From: Peptoniphilus lacrimalis DSM 7455
Lineage (GTDB): Bacteria; Bacillota; Clostridia; Tissierellales; Peptoniphilaceae
Reading direction: 5' to 3'
NCBI RefSeq assembly: GCF_000378725.1
Contig: NZ_KB900368.1
Span: 62,001 to 126,000 of the forward strand
Length of the DNA: 64,000 nucleotides
Shown here piece by piece: positions 1 through 11,378 of this stretch (within the stretch, counting starts at the first letter, position 1; the number at the start of each line of letters is the position of its first letter). The translations under genes and the position numbers were made by a program. The notes under the pieces are model-generated. The model ran no database searches, was not told the origin of the DNA, and was given only the letters and a program-made list of their open reading frames with translations.

Positions 1-380
1 TGATATACCTTATTGCCCTCATCATCTTTAGATGCCACAGAGAAGTTTACTACTTGAAAGGCTTCGCCGTTCTTATTTTCCCTTTCAACTACATCGATCT
101 TTCCTACAATATTTCCAACGATATTGACAAGATTATCTTTCTCCTCTTGAACATAAGGAAGATTTTTAATCTGCCCCTGTTCTCTTAAATCTTCAATCAT
201 GTAATCAAATTCCTCATGCAGTAAATTAACGGTGTCATTGTCCATATAAGCCTCATAGAGCTTATCCAAAGCACTTTCATCGTTGATACCTTTTTCCATG
301 CTGATAACCGCCTTAACAAAGTCCTTGTGATTATCACTTACCATATCTTCTATCTGATTTCTCATTGTTTTGTAATCCAT
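1..380 (-). CDS. SSB-like OB-fold protein (partial, 3' end outside window)
   Basis: The reading frame opens at an ATG at 380, preceded by an AAAGGAG ribosome site, and runs open off the left edge, so only about 126 N-terminal residues are seen. The first ~80 residues are an acidic helical region. After that a segment beginning LVNIVGNIVGKIDVVERENK and ending near VNFSVASKDDEGNKVYH resembles the first strands of a single-stranded-DNA-binding OB fold. It resembles the separate ICE SSB at 26081-26392. It lies 40 bases downstream of the giant helicase gene and is probably in the same transcript. A role in protecting transferred or replicating single-stranded ICE DNA is inferred. Confidence 0.7.
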   Translation of the reverse strand, partial: MDYKTMRNQIEDMVSDNHKDFVKAVISMEKGINDESALDKLYEAYMDNDTVNLLHEEFDYMIEDLREQGQIKNLPYVQEEKDNLVNIVGNIVGKIDVVERENKNGEAFQVVNFSVASKDDEGNKVY

Positions 381-420
381 GTTTTATCTCCTTTCATGGT
401 AAAAGGGAGGTTTCCCTCCC

Positions 421-1809
421 TTATCGTACATATTCCTGTTCTTTTGCAGTTTGTTTTTCTTCTGTTTTACTTTCTTCCTGATAGGCTCTTATCTGTCCTA
501 AGATAGATGGTTTATCACCCGTTTTCTGTGTGGCTTCCTCTTTGGTATGCAAATTATCTTCAACATCATAGGTTGACTCAAAATAATCGCTGTCCTTAAA
601 GTCATTGTCGTATCTGTCAGCAATTCCATCATTATCAAGGTCTTTAGAAAGTGGATCATAGAAGTTACCTTCATCATCAATGTCCAGTCCCAGAGCTGCC
701 TTTAAGTCCTCGGAATCCACATAGACTAAATCTTCAAAAGAGGATAGCTCTATTTCATTTTTCATATTCCTTAGAGCTTCATTTTCTCCTTTGTTTTCAT
801 AATCAAAACTCTCCGTTTTAATCGGTATATCTTCAATATACTGTGTCCATGTCTTATCCTCTAAGTTAAGCTCATATTGGATGCTGTGTCTTTCGTCAGG
901 TGTATTGGTATAGGCGATGCCGATGTGCTTTAGATCAGGATATAGAGTATCAAACTCATCATAACTATGATTTTCTTCATACTCTCTGTTGCAGAAGTCA
1001 ATGATGGCTCGTTTTACATCTTCTACAAGGGGATTATCATTTCTCTTTTCTTCCACTTCTCCCATATCAAGGAGCTTATTCAGTTCTGCCAAGCGAAGCA
1101 CATTATCCTTTAGTTCATCAGCTTTTTCAAAAGGCTTTTGTAATTCCTCTTTGGCATTTTCAAGCTGTTCTTTTGTGCCGAGGAGCTTTTCTTCAAGCCT
1201 CTTTAATTTCTCAGGCATTTTCTCAAGAGCATTATCAAACCTTGTAATATTACCGTCCGCACTCGTTCCAAGCTCTCCTGAATGCTTTGCAGCACCGTTT
1301 AAGCTGAAGTTATGCTCATTGGTGAAGAAGTTGTAGCTTACCTCTAAGTCCATGTTTCTATACTTACCGATAACCTTGCTTTCATTGATTTTCACTTTAG
1401 AAATAGCTTCAAGCAACTTTTCTCCGGCTAACTTTTTATCTAATATCTTCTCACCACCGATAGTAATAGAAGTAAACTTTTCCTCTCCTTCAGCTTTTGC
1501 TTCTACATCTTTAATATCTTTCTTTACAGCCTCAATGAGTTTTTCTGTCCTTGCAATTTCTTCCGGATAGTTTTTAGCAACCTTATACTCTAATCTGTAA
1601 CGGTTGGACTTATAGTTTGCTTCAAGCATTTTAAGTTTTGTAACCTCATTATCCAAATCCATCTTTTCCTTAATCTTCGGATCACCTGTAGCAAGGGCTT
1701 TAATCTCTGCATAGTTTAAGCTGCTTTCGTCCACATCTTCCGCCACTCTGACAGGTGTTTTACTTGTCATAATCTGAGAAATGAACTTCTGTTTATTCTC
1801 GATGGTCTG
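421..1809 (-). CDS. Giant DNA methylase-SNF2 helicase, 3' exon
   Basis: This is the downstream exon (462 codons plus stop) of the methylase-helicase gene whose 5' exon is at 4151-10426. The first exon codons read QTIENKQKFISQIMTSKTPV, which continues the conserved helicase C-terminus directly after the W that ends exon 1. It then holds a long alpha-helical, lysine/glutamate-rich region and a late DxDxDG-type acidic stretch (DLDNDGIADRYDND). An internal ATG at 1770 could give a free-standing 449-residue protein, but its best-conserved part begins upstream of that ATG, so it is better read as an exon. Sampled lines are about 39% GC by hand count, against about 31% in exon 1, suggesting a different origin. 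Confidence 0.85.
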   Translation of the reverse strand, partial: QTIENKQKFISQIMTSKTPVRVAEDVDESSLNYAEIKALATGDPKIKEKMDLDNEVTKLKMLEANYKSNRYRLEYKVAKNYPEEIARTEKLIEAVKKDIKDVEAKAEGEEKFTSITIGGEKILDKKLAGEKLLEAISKVKINESKVIGKYRNMDLEVSYNFFTNEHNFSLNGAAKHSGELGTSADGNITRFDNALEKMPEKLKRLEEKLLGTKEQLENAKEELQKPFEKADELKDNVLRLAELNKLLDMGEVEEKRNDNPLVEDVKRAIIDFCNREYEENHSYDEFDTLYPDLKHIGIAYTNTPDERHSIQYELNLEDKTWTQYIEDIPIKTESFDYENKGENEALRNMKNEIELSSFEDLVYVDSEDLKAALGLDIDDEGNFYDPLSKDLDNDGIADRYDNDFKDSDYFESTYDVEDNLHTKEEATQKTGDKPSILGQIRAYQEESKTEEKQTAKEQEYVR

Positions 1810-1850
1810 GTCGAGTAGGTCGGGGATATTACTATCCCTTTCCCCTCTAA

Positions 1851-1884
1851 GAACCGTGCATGAGAGTTTCCCCTCACACGGCTC
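1851..1884 (-). ncRNA. Group II intron 1 domain V
   Basis: A 34-nt hairpin on the minus strand has complementary arms GAGCCGTGTGAG and CTCATGCACGGTTC with a GAAA-containing apex. This is the catalytic domain V signature of a bacterial group II ribozyme. It lies just downstream of the maturase stop and upstream of the domain VI hairpin. Confidence 0.93.
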
Positions 1885-1903
1885 AAGTTTTTATAAGCCC
1901 TAA

Positions 1904-3574
1904 TTAAAGAGCCAGCGTGTTTTCTTCATCATTTATATGCAATTTTCTATGACACCAAGGGTGTACTAAAGTTTTAAGGGTAATGTTATTTTGAATTGTT
2001 TGATGTACTCTAAAGTCTGTATCAATAGTTATTTTCTCTCCACAAACAGGACATATTCCATTTTGCATTTTATACAGTCTATTTATAACTGTACGTCCTT
2101 TAAGTTCGTTTCGTATTTTTAACTCTTCTCTTTCTTCAAAGTATATTTGCCAATTTTCATCAAATGGATTTGCTTCAGCTTGTATCTTGGTAAATCTTTT
2201 AATATCAGTGTCTGTAGCATATTTAAGACGAAGATAGTATTTCTCACCATTTTCCATTTTGTCGCCAGTTGCTACACTGAAAGTCCAAGTTCTATTTCCA
2301 ATGGTATGGAAGTATTTCTCAGCTATCCATTTTCTACCTTTCTTTGGGTGTCTACGAACGCACCAGGTCCACAAGCTTTTATATATTTCATAATCAAGTT
2401 TTTCAAAGGCTTTAGATGAAACATTATATTTCTGATAGTTTACCCAACCTATAATGATTGGATTTAATTTTCTAATCAAAATTTCTTGTTTCATTGACGG
2501 ATTATCTTTTATGATTCGTCTGATTTTATCAACAATAGCCTTGAAGTTCTTATCAGATGGTTTTGTAAGCAACTTATCTTTATACATCCTAATATTAACT
2601 CCAAGAAAATCAAAACCGTCATTTATATGTGTTATGAGTGTCTTTTCCTCTGATAATTCTAAACCTCTTTCAGCCAAGAATTTTACAATGATTGGCTTTA
2701 CACCATTTTCAAGCAATTCTGCACTTTCCCCTGTAACGATGAAATCATCTGCATATCTAACAAAGTTAACCTTTGGGAAATATGTTTTCTTATTTACTGT
2801 TCTTCTATGGTATTTCTCTTTGATTGCTTTTTCTAAACCATCTAATACCATATTGGATATAATAGGTGATATTGGCGAGCCTTGGGGACTTCCTGTTTCT
2901 GTTGTAAATAGTTTTTGTTTTTCTATATATCCACACTCAAGCCAAAGTTTTAATAATTTCTTGTTCATTGGAATATTATTTAATATCCATTCATGACTTA
3001 TATTATCAAAACAACCTTTTATATCTCCCTCAAGTACCCATTTTGCAGATTTCTTTTTATTAAGTGATGTAAAACACTGCTCGATAGCATCTTGTGTACA
3101 TCTTTTTGCCCTAAATCCATAAGAATTAGGGTCAGCAGTAGTTTCTGCTATGGGTTCAAGTGCAAATTTATATAGGGTTTGCATTGCTCTATCTGTCATT
3201 GTAGGAATGCTGAGAGGTCTTTTCTTCCCATTTTTCTTTGGTATATACACTCTTTTAAGAGGCTTAGGTTTATATCCTTTTAAATTTAACTTTTCTATCG
3301 CCTTATACTTTGCCTGTGATGTTAGCCATAATTCACCATCAACACCACTTGTTTTCTTGCCTTGATTTTCAGTTACCCTCTTAATAGCCAAGGCTTTTGC
3401 ATAAAATGAAGTTGTGAGTAAATGTTGTAAAGATTTTACCTTTCCGTATTTACTCATTTTCCACGCTTTCACAATACGCATTTGTAGTTTTTTAACATAG
3501 CTTTCTGCTAGAGAAAAATCTATACTTTCCCAGTCTTTAGCTCTGTTAGTAGTAGCACACATTTTACTGTTCAT
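1904..3574 (-). CDS. ltrA: Group II intron reverse transcriptase/maturase with HNH nuclease
   Basis: This 556-residue intron-encoded protein reverse-transcribes the intron and helps its RNA fold and splice. The RT core has the catalytic VRYADDF motif (about residue 270) and the upstream GSPQGSPISP motif. A maturase X region follows (SLWTWCVRRHPKKGRKWI). An HNH endonuclease domain closes the protein (CPVCGEKI ... HPWCHRKLHI). The open frame extends upstream to 3625, but the ATG at 3574 is preferred because it has an AAAGGAG site and begins MNSKMCATTNRAKDW, the usual N-terminus. All catalytic residues I can see are intact. It is clearly diverged from the second maturase at 23370-25238, so the two introns are separate arrivals. 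Confidence 0.95.
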   Translation of the reverse strand: MNSKMCATTNRAKDWESIDFSLAESYVKKLQMRIVKAWKMSKYGKVKSLQHLLTTSFYAKALAIKRVTENQGKKTSGVDGELWLTSQAKYKAIEKLNLKGYKPKPLKRVYIPKKNGKKRPLSIPTMTDRAMQTLYKFALEPIAETTADPNSYGFRAKRCTQDAIEQCFTSLNKKKSAKWVLEGDIKGCFDNISHEWILNNIPMNKKLLKLWLECGYIEKQKLFTTETGSPQGSPISPIISNMVLDGLEKAIKEKYHRRTVNKKTYFPKVNFVRYADDFIVTGESAELLENGVKPIIVKFLAERGLELSEEKTLITHINDGFDFLGVNIRMYKDKLLTKPSDKNFKAIVDKIRRIIKDNPSMKQEILIRKLNPIIIGWVNYQKYNVSSKAFEKLDYEIYKSLWTWCVRRHPKKGRKWIAEKYFHTIGNRTWTFSVATGDKMENGEKYYLRLKYATDTDIKRFTKIQAEANPFDENWQIYFEEREELKIRNELKGRTVINRLYKMQNGICPVCGEKITIDTDFRVHQTIQNNITLKTLVHPWCHRKLHINDEENTLAL

Positions 3575-4150
3575 TTGCTTTCTCCTTTCAAAAATTCTAC
3601 AAGTTCTCTTGTGATTAAAAACCAAATGGAAGTCTGCACTCTTTCAAGTTAGGGCAAATTTTGAACCCCTATCCATCTCATTACAAGATGGCATTCGCTT
3701 TTTCCATTCTCCTTTACCTGCACCATTATCAGCATTTCTTACGATTTGCCTTGCCTTATGGCAATAGTACAGGCTTACCATGTTCCACTTAATTAACATT
3801 GATAACTTAGGCTCTACCTCTCTGCCGGTAGTCTTTTTGTCCGTGTAATCCCACTATGGAAAGGATTATCCGACTACACACCATTTTGGTTCAGGCTTAT
3901 CAGCAACTTTAGCCTGTTCGCCTTAACGACATTTATCAGTAGTTCACATATGTTAGCCATATTATCAAGCCTCGCTCCCTAACCACCTTGTTGCTGGCAG
4001 TTTCGGTATTTCCTCACGGTTTTACCTCAAGTAGGGTTACTTTAATATCGGCTTACCACACCTAAGTGCAGTCGATACTCGGCTCAACTAACGGAATAGT
4101 TGGTTTGGTCATCATGCCAAACAGTTAAATTAAGCGACTTCATGTCGCAC

Positions 4151-7100
4151 CCATAAATAGGCGTCAAAGGTATTTTCTGTTACATATCTAAAGATATTAA
4201 CTTTATCATTTTCATTACCTTGACGAACAATTCTACCACTTCTTTGCTCTAGATCAGACGGTCTCCATGGGACGTCTAAATCATGTAAGGCTATGAGTTT
4301 ATTTTGTACATTTGTACCTGCTCCCATTTTTTGAGTAGATCCTAACAAGACTCTTACTTCTCCTCTTCTTACTTTAGAGAATAATTCATCTTTTTGTTTG
4401 TCTGTATCTGCTTCGTGGATAAAGGCTATTTCCTCTTTTGGTATTCCCATATTCACTAGCTTATTTCTAATATCATCATAGATATTAAATTCTCCATCTC
4501 CTTTTGGTGTAGACATATCTGAAAATACCAATTGTGTCGATGAATTTTCTTTTGTCTTATCCCAGATCGAAAAGATATTTTTAACACATACATTTACCTT
4601 TGAATTAGGATCATCTGGAAGTAGTGGATTTATTAATCTTTGGTCAAGAGCAAGTTTTTTACCATCATTTGTAATCTTTAGCATATTATCTTCTGTTGGC
4701 TCGACTTGATTATTTCTAACTGCGTCAGCTCTTTCTGAAATGGCTTCTAATATTTCTTTTTGTTCCTCAGTAGGTTTCGTTTTAATAACTTCAAAGTTTG
4801 CTTCTGGCACTGGCAAATTTAACATATCTGAAGTCTTTATATCTGCTACTTCTTTAAACATAGACATCAATTCTGGCAAGTTATAGAACTTTGAAAATCT
4901 TGTCTTTTGCCTATATCCAGTACCTTCTGGAGATAATTCAAAGGTATTTTCTGTTTCTCCAAAAGTAGAAGCCCAGGCATCAAAATGTTCTAATCCTCTT
5001 GCCTTTAAATCGTCATATTGAAGGTATCTTTGCATGGTATAAAGCTCTGTCATTGAATTTGATATTGGTGTACCAGTAGCAAATACAACTCCCTTTCCAT
5101 CTGTCATTTCGTCCATATACCTACATTTCATATACATATCTGAAGACTTAAAGGCTTCACTTTGACCGATACCAGCTACATTTCTCATCTTTGTATGCAA
5201 GAATAAGTTTTTGTAATTATGAGCTTCATCTATAAATAACTTATCTACTCCTAGTTCTTCAAAGGTTATTACATCATCCTTTTTAAAGTCATCATTTAGT
5301 TTTTCAAGTCTTACCAAAAGCTTCTTCTTTGTCTTTTCTAGTTGTTTTACTGTGAAATTTTCTCCTCTATTTCTTTTGTTCTCATCAATAAAGGAAACTA
5401 TATCATCTATTTGGTCTTGTATATGTCTTACCTGGTATTCCTTAGACATCGGTATTTTTTCGAATTGAGAGTGTCCTATGATAACTGCGTCATATTCTCC
5501 CGTTGCAATCCTACCAATAAATCTTTTCCTATTTTTAGGTTGAAAGTCTTTTTTGTCGGCCACCATAATGTTTGCTGACGGATATAATTGCATGAACTCT
5601 CTACCAATTTGAGTGGTTAAATGATTAGGAACTACAAATAATGACTTACTTGCAAGTCCTAACTTTTTAGATTCCATGGCAGAAGCTACCATTTCAAATG
5701 TCTTTCCTGCTCCCACAACATGGGCAAGTAGTGTATTTCCACCATAAAGAGTCCTTGCTATGGCGTTTTTCTGATGTTCTCGAAGTCTGATTTCAGTATT
5801 CATTCCATCAAAAGTTAAGTTAGAACCATCAAATTCTCTATTTCTAATTGAATTGAATTTTTCATTATAAATCTTCTCTAGCCTATATCTTCTATCAGGA
5901 TCTTCAAATATCCAATTCTTAAATTCTTCTTTAATTAGTTCTTGCTTTTGACTTGCAAGCATAGTTTCTTTTTTGTTTAATACAGAAGTCTTAGAACCAT
6001 CATCATTTATTATTTGGTCAAATACCTTAGTATCTTTTAGATTAAGGGCATTTTCAATTAGCTTATAGGCATTCACTCTACTTGTACCATAAGTCATGTT
6101 AGCGAGGTCATTAGTCGAGTCAACACTTTTACCTTCAATGTTCCATTCACTTGTATGTGGCGAAAACCTAACATTTATATTCCACCTATCATAGCCAGGT
6201 GTTTTTAAAAGGTTAAAAGTAAAGTCTTCTATATCTTTTTGAGGTATCCAAGTTGCTCCTAATCTTACATTTATATCAGAAGCCGTAAGTTCTTCAGGCA
6301 TAACTTCTTGTAATTTTTCTCTCTGATATTTGAGTTTGCCTAACTCGTTTAATAATGTGTCTTTCTTTTCAGAAGGTGCTAAATCTATTACATTTTCAAT
6401 TTCTCCGATATATGAATTGAGGTAACCAATTTTTTCTCTGATATTGCCACTTAGATACTCATCAGCCGATACATATGAAAAATGAAATGGATCGTCATTG
6501 TCAAAGTTCTCAAAGGGCATTCTGTTATTTATTAGGTCTGTATCCTTAATATCTAAAAATATCTCGCCCTCAAGCTCACCAATTAAGGTGTCCCTATCTT
6601 TACTTGTTATAGATTCCATATATTCAAAATCTACATATCCCTTTTGCGAAACTGATAAGACTAAGGCTTCAAGGGAAGTATCTACATAGTCTACTACTTT
6701 TGCCTTTGTTATTGTTCTTTTTGAGAATATATCACTCTTAGCTTTGAAATTGTCCTCATCATCAAGTATTTCTATTGATGATACCAAAGGAAAGTTTGAG
6801 TCTTCCTTTAAGGCTCTAGTATTTGATAAGGAGTTAAGAAAGCCATGTTTCTTTGAAAAGTTATCATAAACTTCATTTAACTTTGCTTGTGACTCTTTTA
6901 TTTCTTCGTCTGAAAAATCATCCTTTTGTTTTTCTATTACATCTTTCAAAGCATTCATTACATCAAGATAATCTTTTATCTTTTCTTTATTTTTATCTGA
7001 TATATTCTGCTTAATTAAGACTGAGTTTTCTCTTAGGTAGACCTCTTCGTCAATAATGGTATATGAGAAATTCTTAACATCGTCTGTTGCTGGAAGACTT

Positions 7101-10100
7101 AATTCTTCATCTTCCAATAGCTCGACTTCTTCATATTTTGAATTTGAAGATATTTCCTTACTTGCAAGATCCATTAAATCTTTTAAATTTTCGTCTTCTT
7201 TTTCATCACAAGTAATAGTATTTCCAAATCTTCCAGATACTTCTTTCATATCCCCTAATACCATTTGAGGATTATCTACAAAGTATTTATTATAAGTCAA
7301 ACCCTTTTTATCAGTTGCTAGATGAATCCAATCATCATCTCTTTCTATAACTGAATCTCTCTTTTTTAAGAAAATAATATCCGAAGTAACTTCTGTACCA
7401 GCAAGTCCTTTAAATGTTGTATTAGGAAGCCTCATAGCTCCTAAAAACTCACATCTTGCATTAATATATTTTCTAACAGATTCATCTTTTTTATCCATAG
7501 TTCCAGATGAAGTTATGAAGGCAATAATTCCTCCATTTCTTACCTTATCTATTGACTTTGCAAAAAAATAATCGTGAATCAGAAAATTATTTCTGTTATA
7601 TTCACGATCGTTAACTTTAAAATCTCCAAAGGGTACATTTCCTATAACTAAATCAAAAAAGTTATTTGAGAAGTTTGTTTCTTCAAAACCTTTAATTTGA
7701 ATATTAGCTTCAGGATAAAGCTCTCTTGCTATTCTTCCGCTTAGGCTATCTTTTTCTACTCCATAGATTTTAGACGCTTTCATTTCACTTGGCATATTAC
7801 CAATGAAGTTACCAACTCCTGCAGATGGTTCAAGGATATTTCCAGTCTTAAATCCCATATCTGTTAGAGTCTTATATATTCCGTCCATTACCTCTCTAGG
7901 TGTATAAAATGATGTTAAGGTAGATTCTTTAGCATTCAAATACTCATCATTTGTTAGATTTTCTTTTAAAATATTTCTTGCTTCAAGCCATTGCCCTCCT
8001 TTTTCTTCATCAAAGACATCAGCAAGACCTCCCCAACCTAGATAGTCAGCAAGATAGGCTTGTTCATACTCTCTTGGACTTCTGTTTTCATTTTCAAGTC
8101 TTTTGAGCATTTTAATGGCTTTTATATTTTTATCTAGCCTTTCTGATGGTGTTAGGTATTCTGAGTAGATATGATTTTTTAAGTCATAATTTCTAGCAAA
8201 ACTTAGCCTTTCCTTATTAGGTTCATAGCCTAGATTCTTTAAATCTTCTTTACCCCTCAATAAGTTTTCGGCTGCTTCTCTTGGAACATTGTATCTATCC
8301 ATCATTTGGTCAATTTCAGGATTGTGGTTATCTATAAAGCTTTCTTGCTCTACTTGTATTTCAATTTGTTTTTCATGCTCAGATAATTTGTATATCTCAT
8401 AATTTCCACTATCTAAAAGGTCATCAATCTTTCTACTTTCTTCAAATGTTTCACCCTTATATAAAGGATATTCTTCCCCATTAATTTCTACTTTAGTTCC
8501 AGTTTCAATTAAGTTAATTCCATCAAAGACATTCTCATCTTTTAAAATAAATTCCTTACCAACCTTTACTGCTAGTTTTTCTGATGTTTGACTTAGATTT
8601 TCAAAGATTTCTTCAAGGTATGAATCGTTTCTATATGGAATTACTTCCGAACCCCTAATCATACCTCCCATATATTCCATATTATCTCTGATAGTGACAG
8701 TTTTAAGTCCTCCACTTAGTTCATCAAAGTCTGTAATGGTAAAGTCCTTATCTTTATATCTAACCTGATCACCTATCTTAAATTTAGGCTCTATATTTTC
8801 CTTAACTTCTTCTTGTAAAGATTTTTCCTCGCTTAGTTCAACTTGCTCTTCTAAATATGAAAATTCACGCTCATTTACTTCTTCACCATCACCAAGGTCA
8901 ATCCTATAGTGTTCGACAACTTCTCCGTCTACATAGTGGTCAAAATAGAATTTGAAATATCCGATATAATCATCAGTCATTTCTCCAAACTCATTTTCTC
9001 CATGAGTTTGATTATGGTCTTTAACATTAATATCTTTTTGTCTTAGGACATTAATTAAGTCTTTAGTTACTATCTGCCCACTATAATCGGGAACTAATTC
9101 GTGGTTTTCATTAAATTCTACAATCCAATAATCTTTTCTATTTTCAATGTTTTTGCCATCAAAAAAAGAAGCTTCATCAGCTTCCTTTTTTTGGCTTATT
9201 TCATTTTCTAAGCTTCCACGTATTCCTTGATTGCCATTTTCTTCACTGTTGCCATCAAGTTGTTCATCTGTCCTTGGTATTCCTCTGGATTCTCTCTTTT
9301 CATCTTCTCTGTCAATCCTTGTGCTTTCATCATCTTGACTTTCTCTCTCTTGATAAAGTCCACTGCCTGATTCTGAATTTCCTTCAGGTGGTTCAAAAGT
9401 GTTTTCTCCTCGTACATTTTCTGAAGTTTCTTCCAGTTCTCCATGTCCTCGCTCCCTACCAGGTAAGACAGTCTTAGAACTGCGTATGTCGGATTCGGAA
9501 ATTTCTCCATAAATTCCAGATCCTTCTCCATCATGTCCAAGGTTTTCTCCTCGATCTTCATTGCTATTTTCTCTGTCGCTTCTATCTGTGAAAACTCGTC
9601 CATCTCTACTTCTTGACCTATCATCTCGTCTATATAAATCATCTTGACCTCCTCTATCTTCGTTTATATTTTCTATATCTCTATTATAGTCGGCAACGGC
9701 CCTTTCTGTCAGCAGCCTAGCACGATCTATTTCCTTAGATTTTTCTATTGTGCTATCTATAATATCTTCACTAACCCTTGATATTACAAGACCTATCTGC
9801 TCTAAAGAAATTGTATTAATCCTCGAAAAATTATTTTTTAAATTTTCCATATCCATAGGATAAACTGTATTAAACCTATTAGCTACCGCATAGGATATTG
9901 AGTCCCTCATAAACTTTTCAAAACTTAATCTATCCTCTATATCTATTCTCAAATCAGCAAGAGCCAAGTTAATATATTCATCTCCATAAATTCGGCTCAA
10001 AGAAAATATATTTTCATTAAGTGAATCACTAGCTTCAAATGAAAAATCTCTTATTATTTCTTTTAAAGCCTCGTTATGGTTTTCGTGATCAAACTGCCAT

Positions 10101-10426
10101 AAGCTAACCTCATTAATATTCCTATCCATTGATGTGGTCTGACTAATATCAAAAATATATGAAACTTTTTTGTTCACATCACTTCCAACTAAAATTGGAA
10201 TACCCTTTTGACCTCTCATAACAACTCTGCCAAAATATTTTTTCCACATATCAAAAGTCGCACAAGCTCTAGCTTCAGGTTCTTTGTTATATATACTTAG
10301 TTGGCTAGAAAAATCATATTTCTGATTGTTACCTATAACCTTTAAGAGTTTTAAATATTCATTTTCATCTTGTAAAACTTCATACTTTATAGCTTCTTGT
10401 ATATTCTTAAAATCATTTACTTGCAT
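4151..10426 (-). CDS. Giant DNA methylase-SNF2 helicase, 5' exon
   Basis: This exon encodes 2,092 residues; with the 3' exon the protein would be 2,554. An N-terminal region (about 1-110) resembles ArdC-like antirestriction/ssDNA-binding domains. A hydrophilic low-complexity stretch occupies about 250-420. An N6-adenine methylase core lies near 865-930 (EPSAGVGNF, then GNVPFGDF in place of NPPY). A superfamily 2 helicase follows, with Walker [12 protein letters not shown] (~1571), IDEAHNYKN (~1732) and motif [13 protein letters not shown] (~2065). Such proteins are universal in Tn1549-type ICEs; the likely role is remodelling and protecting ICE DNA during transfer. The ATG at 10426 has a GGAGG site and overlaps the methyltransferase gene by 14 bases. 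Without splicing, translation would read six intron codons (VRHEVA) and stop. Confidence 0.93.
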
Positions 10427-11378
10427 TTTCTACCTCCATTCTATGAATTTCTTTTATAATAGCTATTAAAACATCAACCACAATAGAATTGCCGGCCTGT
10501 TTATATAGTTTGCTTGAGGTGCAATTTTTTCTTCTTGGGTGTACTTTCTCTAATTTGTCTATATCGCTATCATCAAAACCCATGAGTCTTAGGCATTCTC
10601 TTTCTGTTAAATACCTATACCTACCATTTCCAATATCTATTATTCCAGAATTAGGTACTCTCATTTGTTTTGTGGAAATAGTATAAGAAAAATCTTTAAT
10701 CACTTTGAGTCGCCCTCTAAAACTATTATCTATGCCTTTATTTAAAAATTTCAGCATATAAGGTTGAGTCATGGTATAAAGTTCACTTACATTCTTTTCT
10801 AAAAATTCACTTAGTGGTCTGGTTTCTTTCCTCTCCAATTTATTAAAAGAAAAGTTATTTGCTCCAAGACATGAAACAACAAATATCCTCTCCCTTTTTT
10901 GAGGTATCCCAAAGTCCATTGCATTTAAGATTTCATACTTGTTTTCATATCCTAGGCTCTCTAGCTCTTTTAGATAAATAAAAAAGGAGTCCCCCATATT
11001 TCTATCAAGGACTCCCTTTACATTTTCCCAAATTATCCATTTAGGTTTATCTTTCATTTCTTTTATTATTCTAATTGTTTCAAATAGTAGGCTTGATCTA
11101 GTTCCTGAATTTTTAACTCCTCCCTGCTTTTTTCCAATTCTTGAAAAGTCTTGGCAAGGACTTCCATGCATAACTAAGTCTATCCTCTCATTAGGAGCTT
11201 TATATCCTACTACTGATTTTGGCTTATAATCTTCTCCATAAATTGCGTTGTATGATTTAACGCAAGCCTTATCTATTTCTACATAATCAACTACTTCATA
11301 AGGTATCTTCAAATTAATAAAAGCCTTTCTAATAGCACCTATGCCACCGAAAAGCTCTAATATTTTCACCTTATTCAT
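10413..11378 (-). CDS. C5-cytosine DNA methyltransferase
   Basis: A 321-residue enzyme that would methylate cytosine at C5 in a specific DNA sequence. Canonical motifs are in order: motif [14 protein letters not shown] near the N-terminus, catalytic motif [10 protein letters not shown] (Cys about 74), motif VI WENVKGV (~116), motif [14 protein letters not shown] (~155) and motif [14 protein letters not shown] near the C-terminus. Length is normal for the family. It overlaps topB upstream by 8 bases and the helicase downstream by 14, so it is translationally coupled in the ICE operon. No restriction endonuclease is adjacent, so it is an orphan methyltransferase, plausibly shielding the ICE from host restriction. 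Target sequence cannot be predicted here. Confidence 0.93.
   Translation of the reverse strand: MNKVKILELFGGIGAIRKAFINLKIPYEVVDYVEIDKACVKSYNAIYGEDYKPKSVVGYKAPNERIDLVMHGSPCQDFSRIGKKQGGVKNSGTRSSLLFETIRIIKEMKDKPKWIIWENVKGVLDRNMGDSFFIYLKELESLGYENKYEILNAMDFGIPQKRERIFVVSCLGANNFSFNKLERKETRPLSEFLEKNVSELYTMTQPYMLKFLNKGIDNSFRGRLKVIKDFSYTISTKQMRVPNSGIIDIGNGRYRYLTERECLRLMGFDDSDIDKLEKVHPRRKNCTSSKLYKQAGNSIVVDVLIAIIKEIHRMEVENASK

Larger units (their letters stand above)
1810..4150 (-). mobile_element. Group II intron 1 (inside the helicase gene)
   Basis: On the minus strand the intron begins GTGCGACATG at 4150, matching the GUGYG consensus. It ends ...TACTCGAC at 1810, matching the AY consensus. Domain V is the 34-nt hairpin at 1851-1884 (GAGCCGTGTG ... 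GCACGGTTC), followed by a domain VI hairpin. Domain IV holds the maturase gene 1904-3574. Bases 3575-4150 contain no gene and correspond to ribozyme domains I-III. Removing 2,341 bases joins the codon TGG to CAG and gives a continuous conserved helicase protein. Orientation matches the host gene, so splicing from the mRNA is possible. Confidence 0.93.

Noticed and set aside
421-1770. Free-standing 449-residue gene from the ATG at 1770
   Set aside because: Conserved helicase residues continue upstream of that ATG to the intron boundary, so it is better explained as an exon; independent expression is not excluded.
9208-9642. 144-codon ORF on the same strand as the helicase
   Set aside because: It is an alternate frame of the low-complexity hydrophilic region of the helicase and has no good ribosome site or domain.
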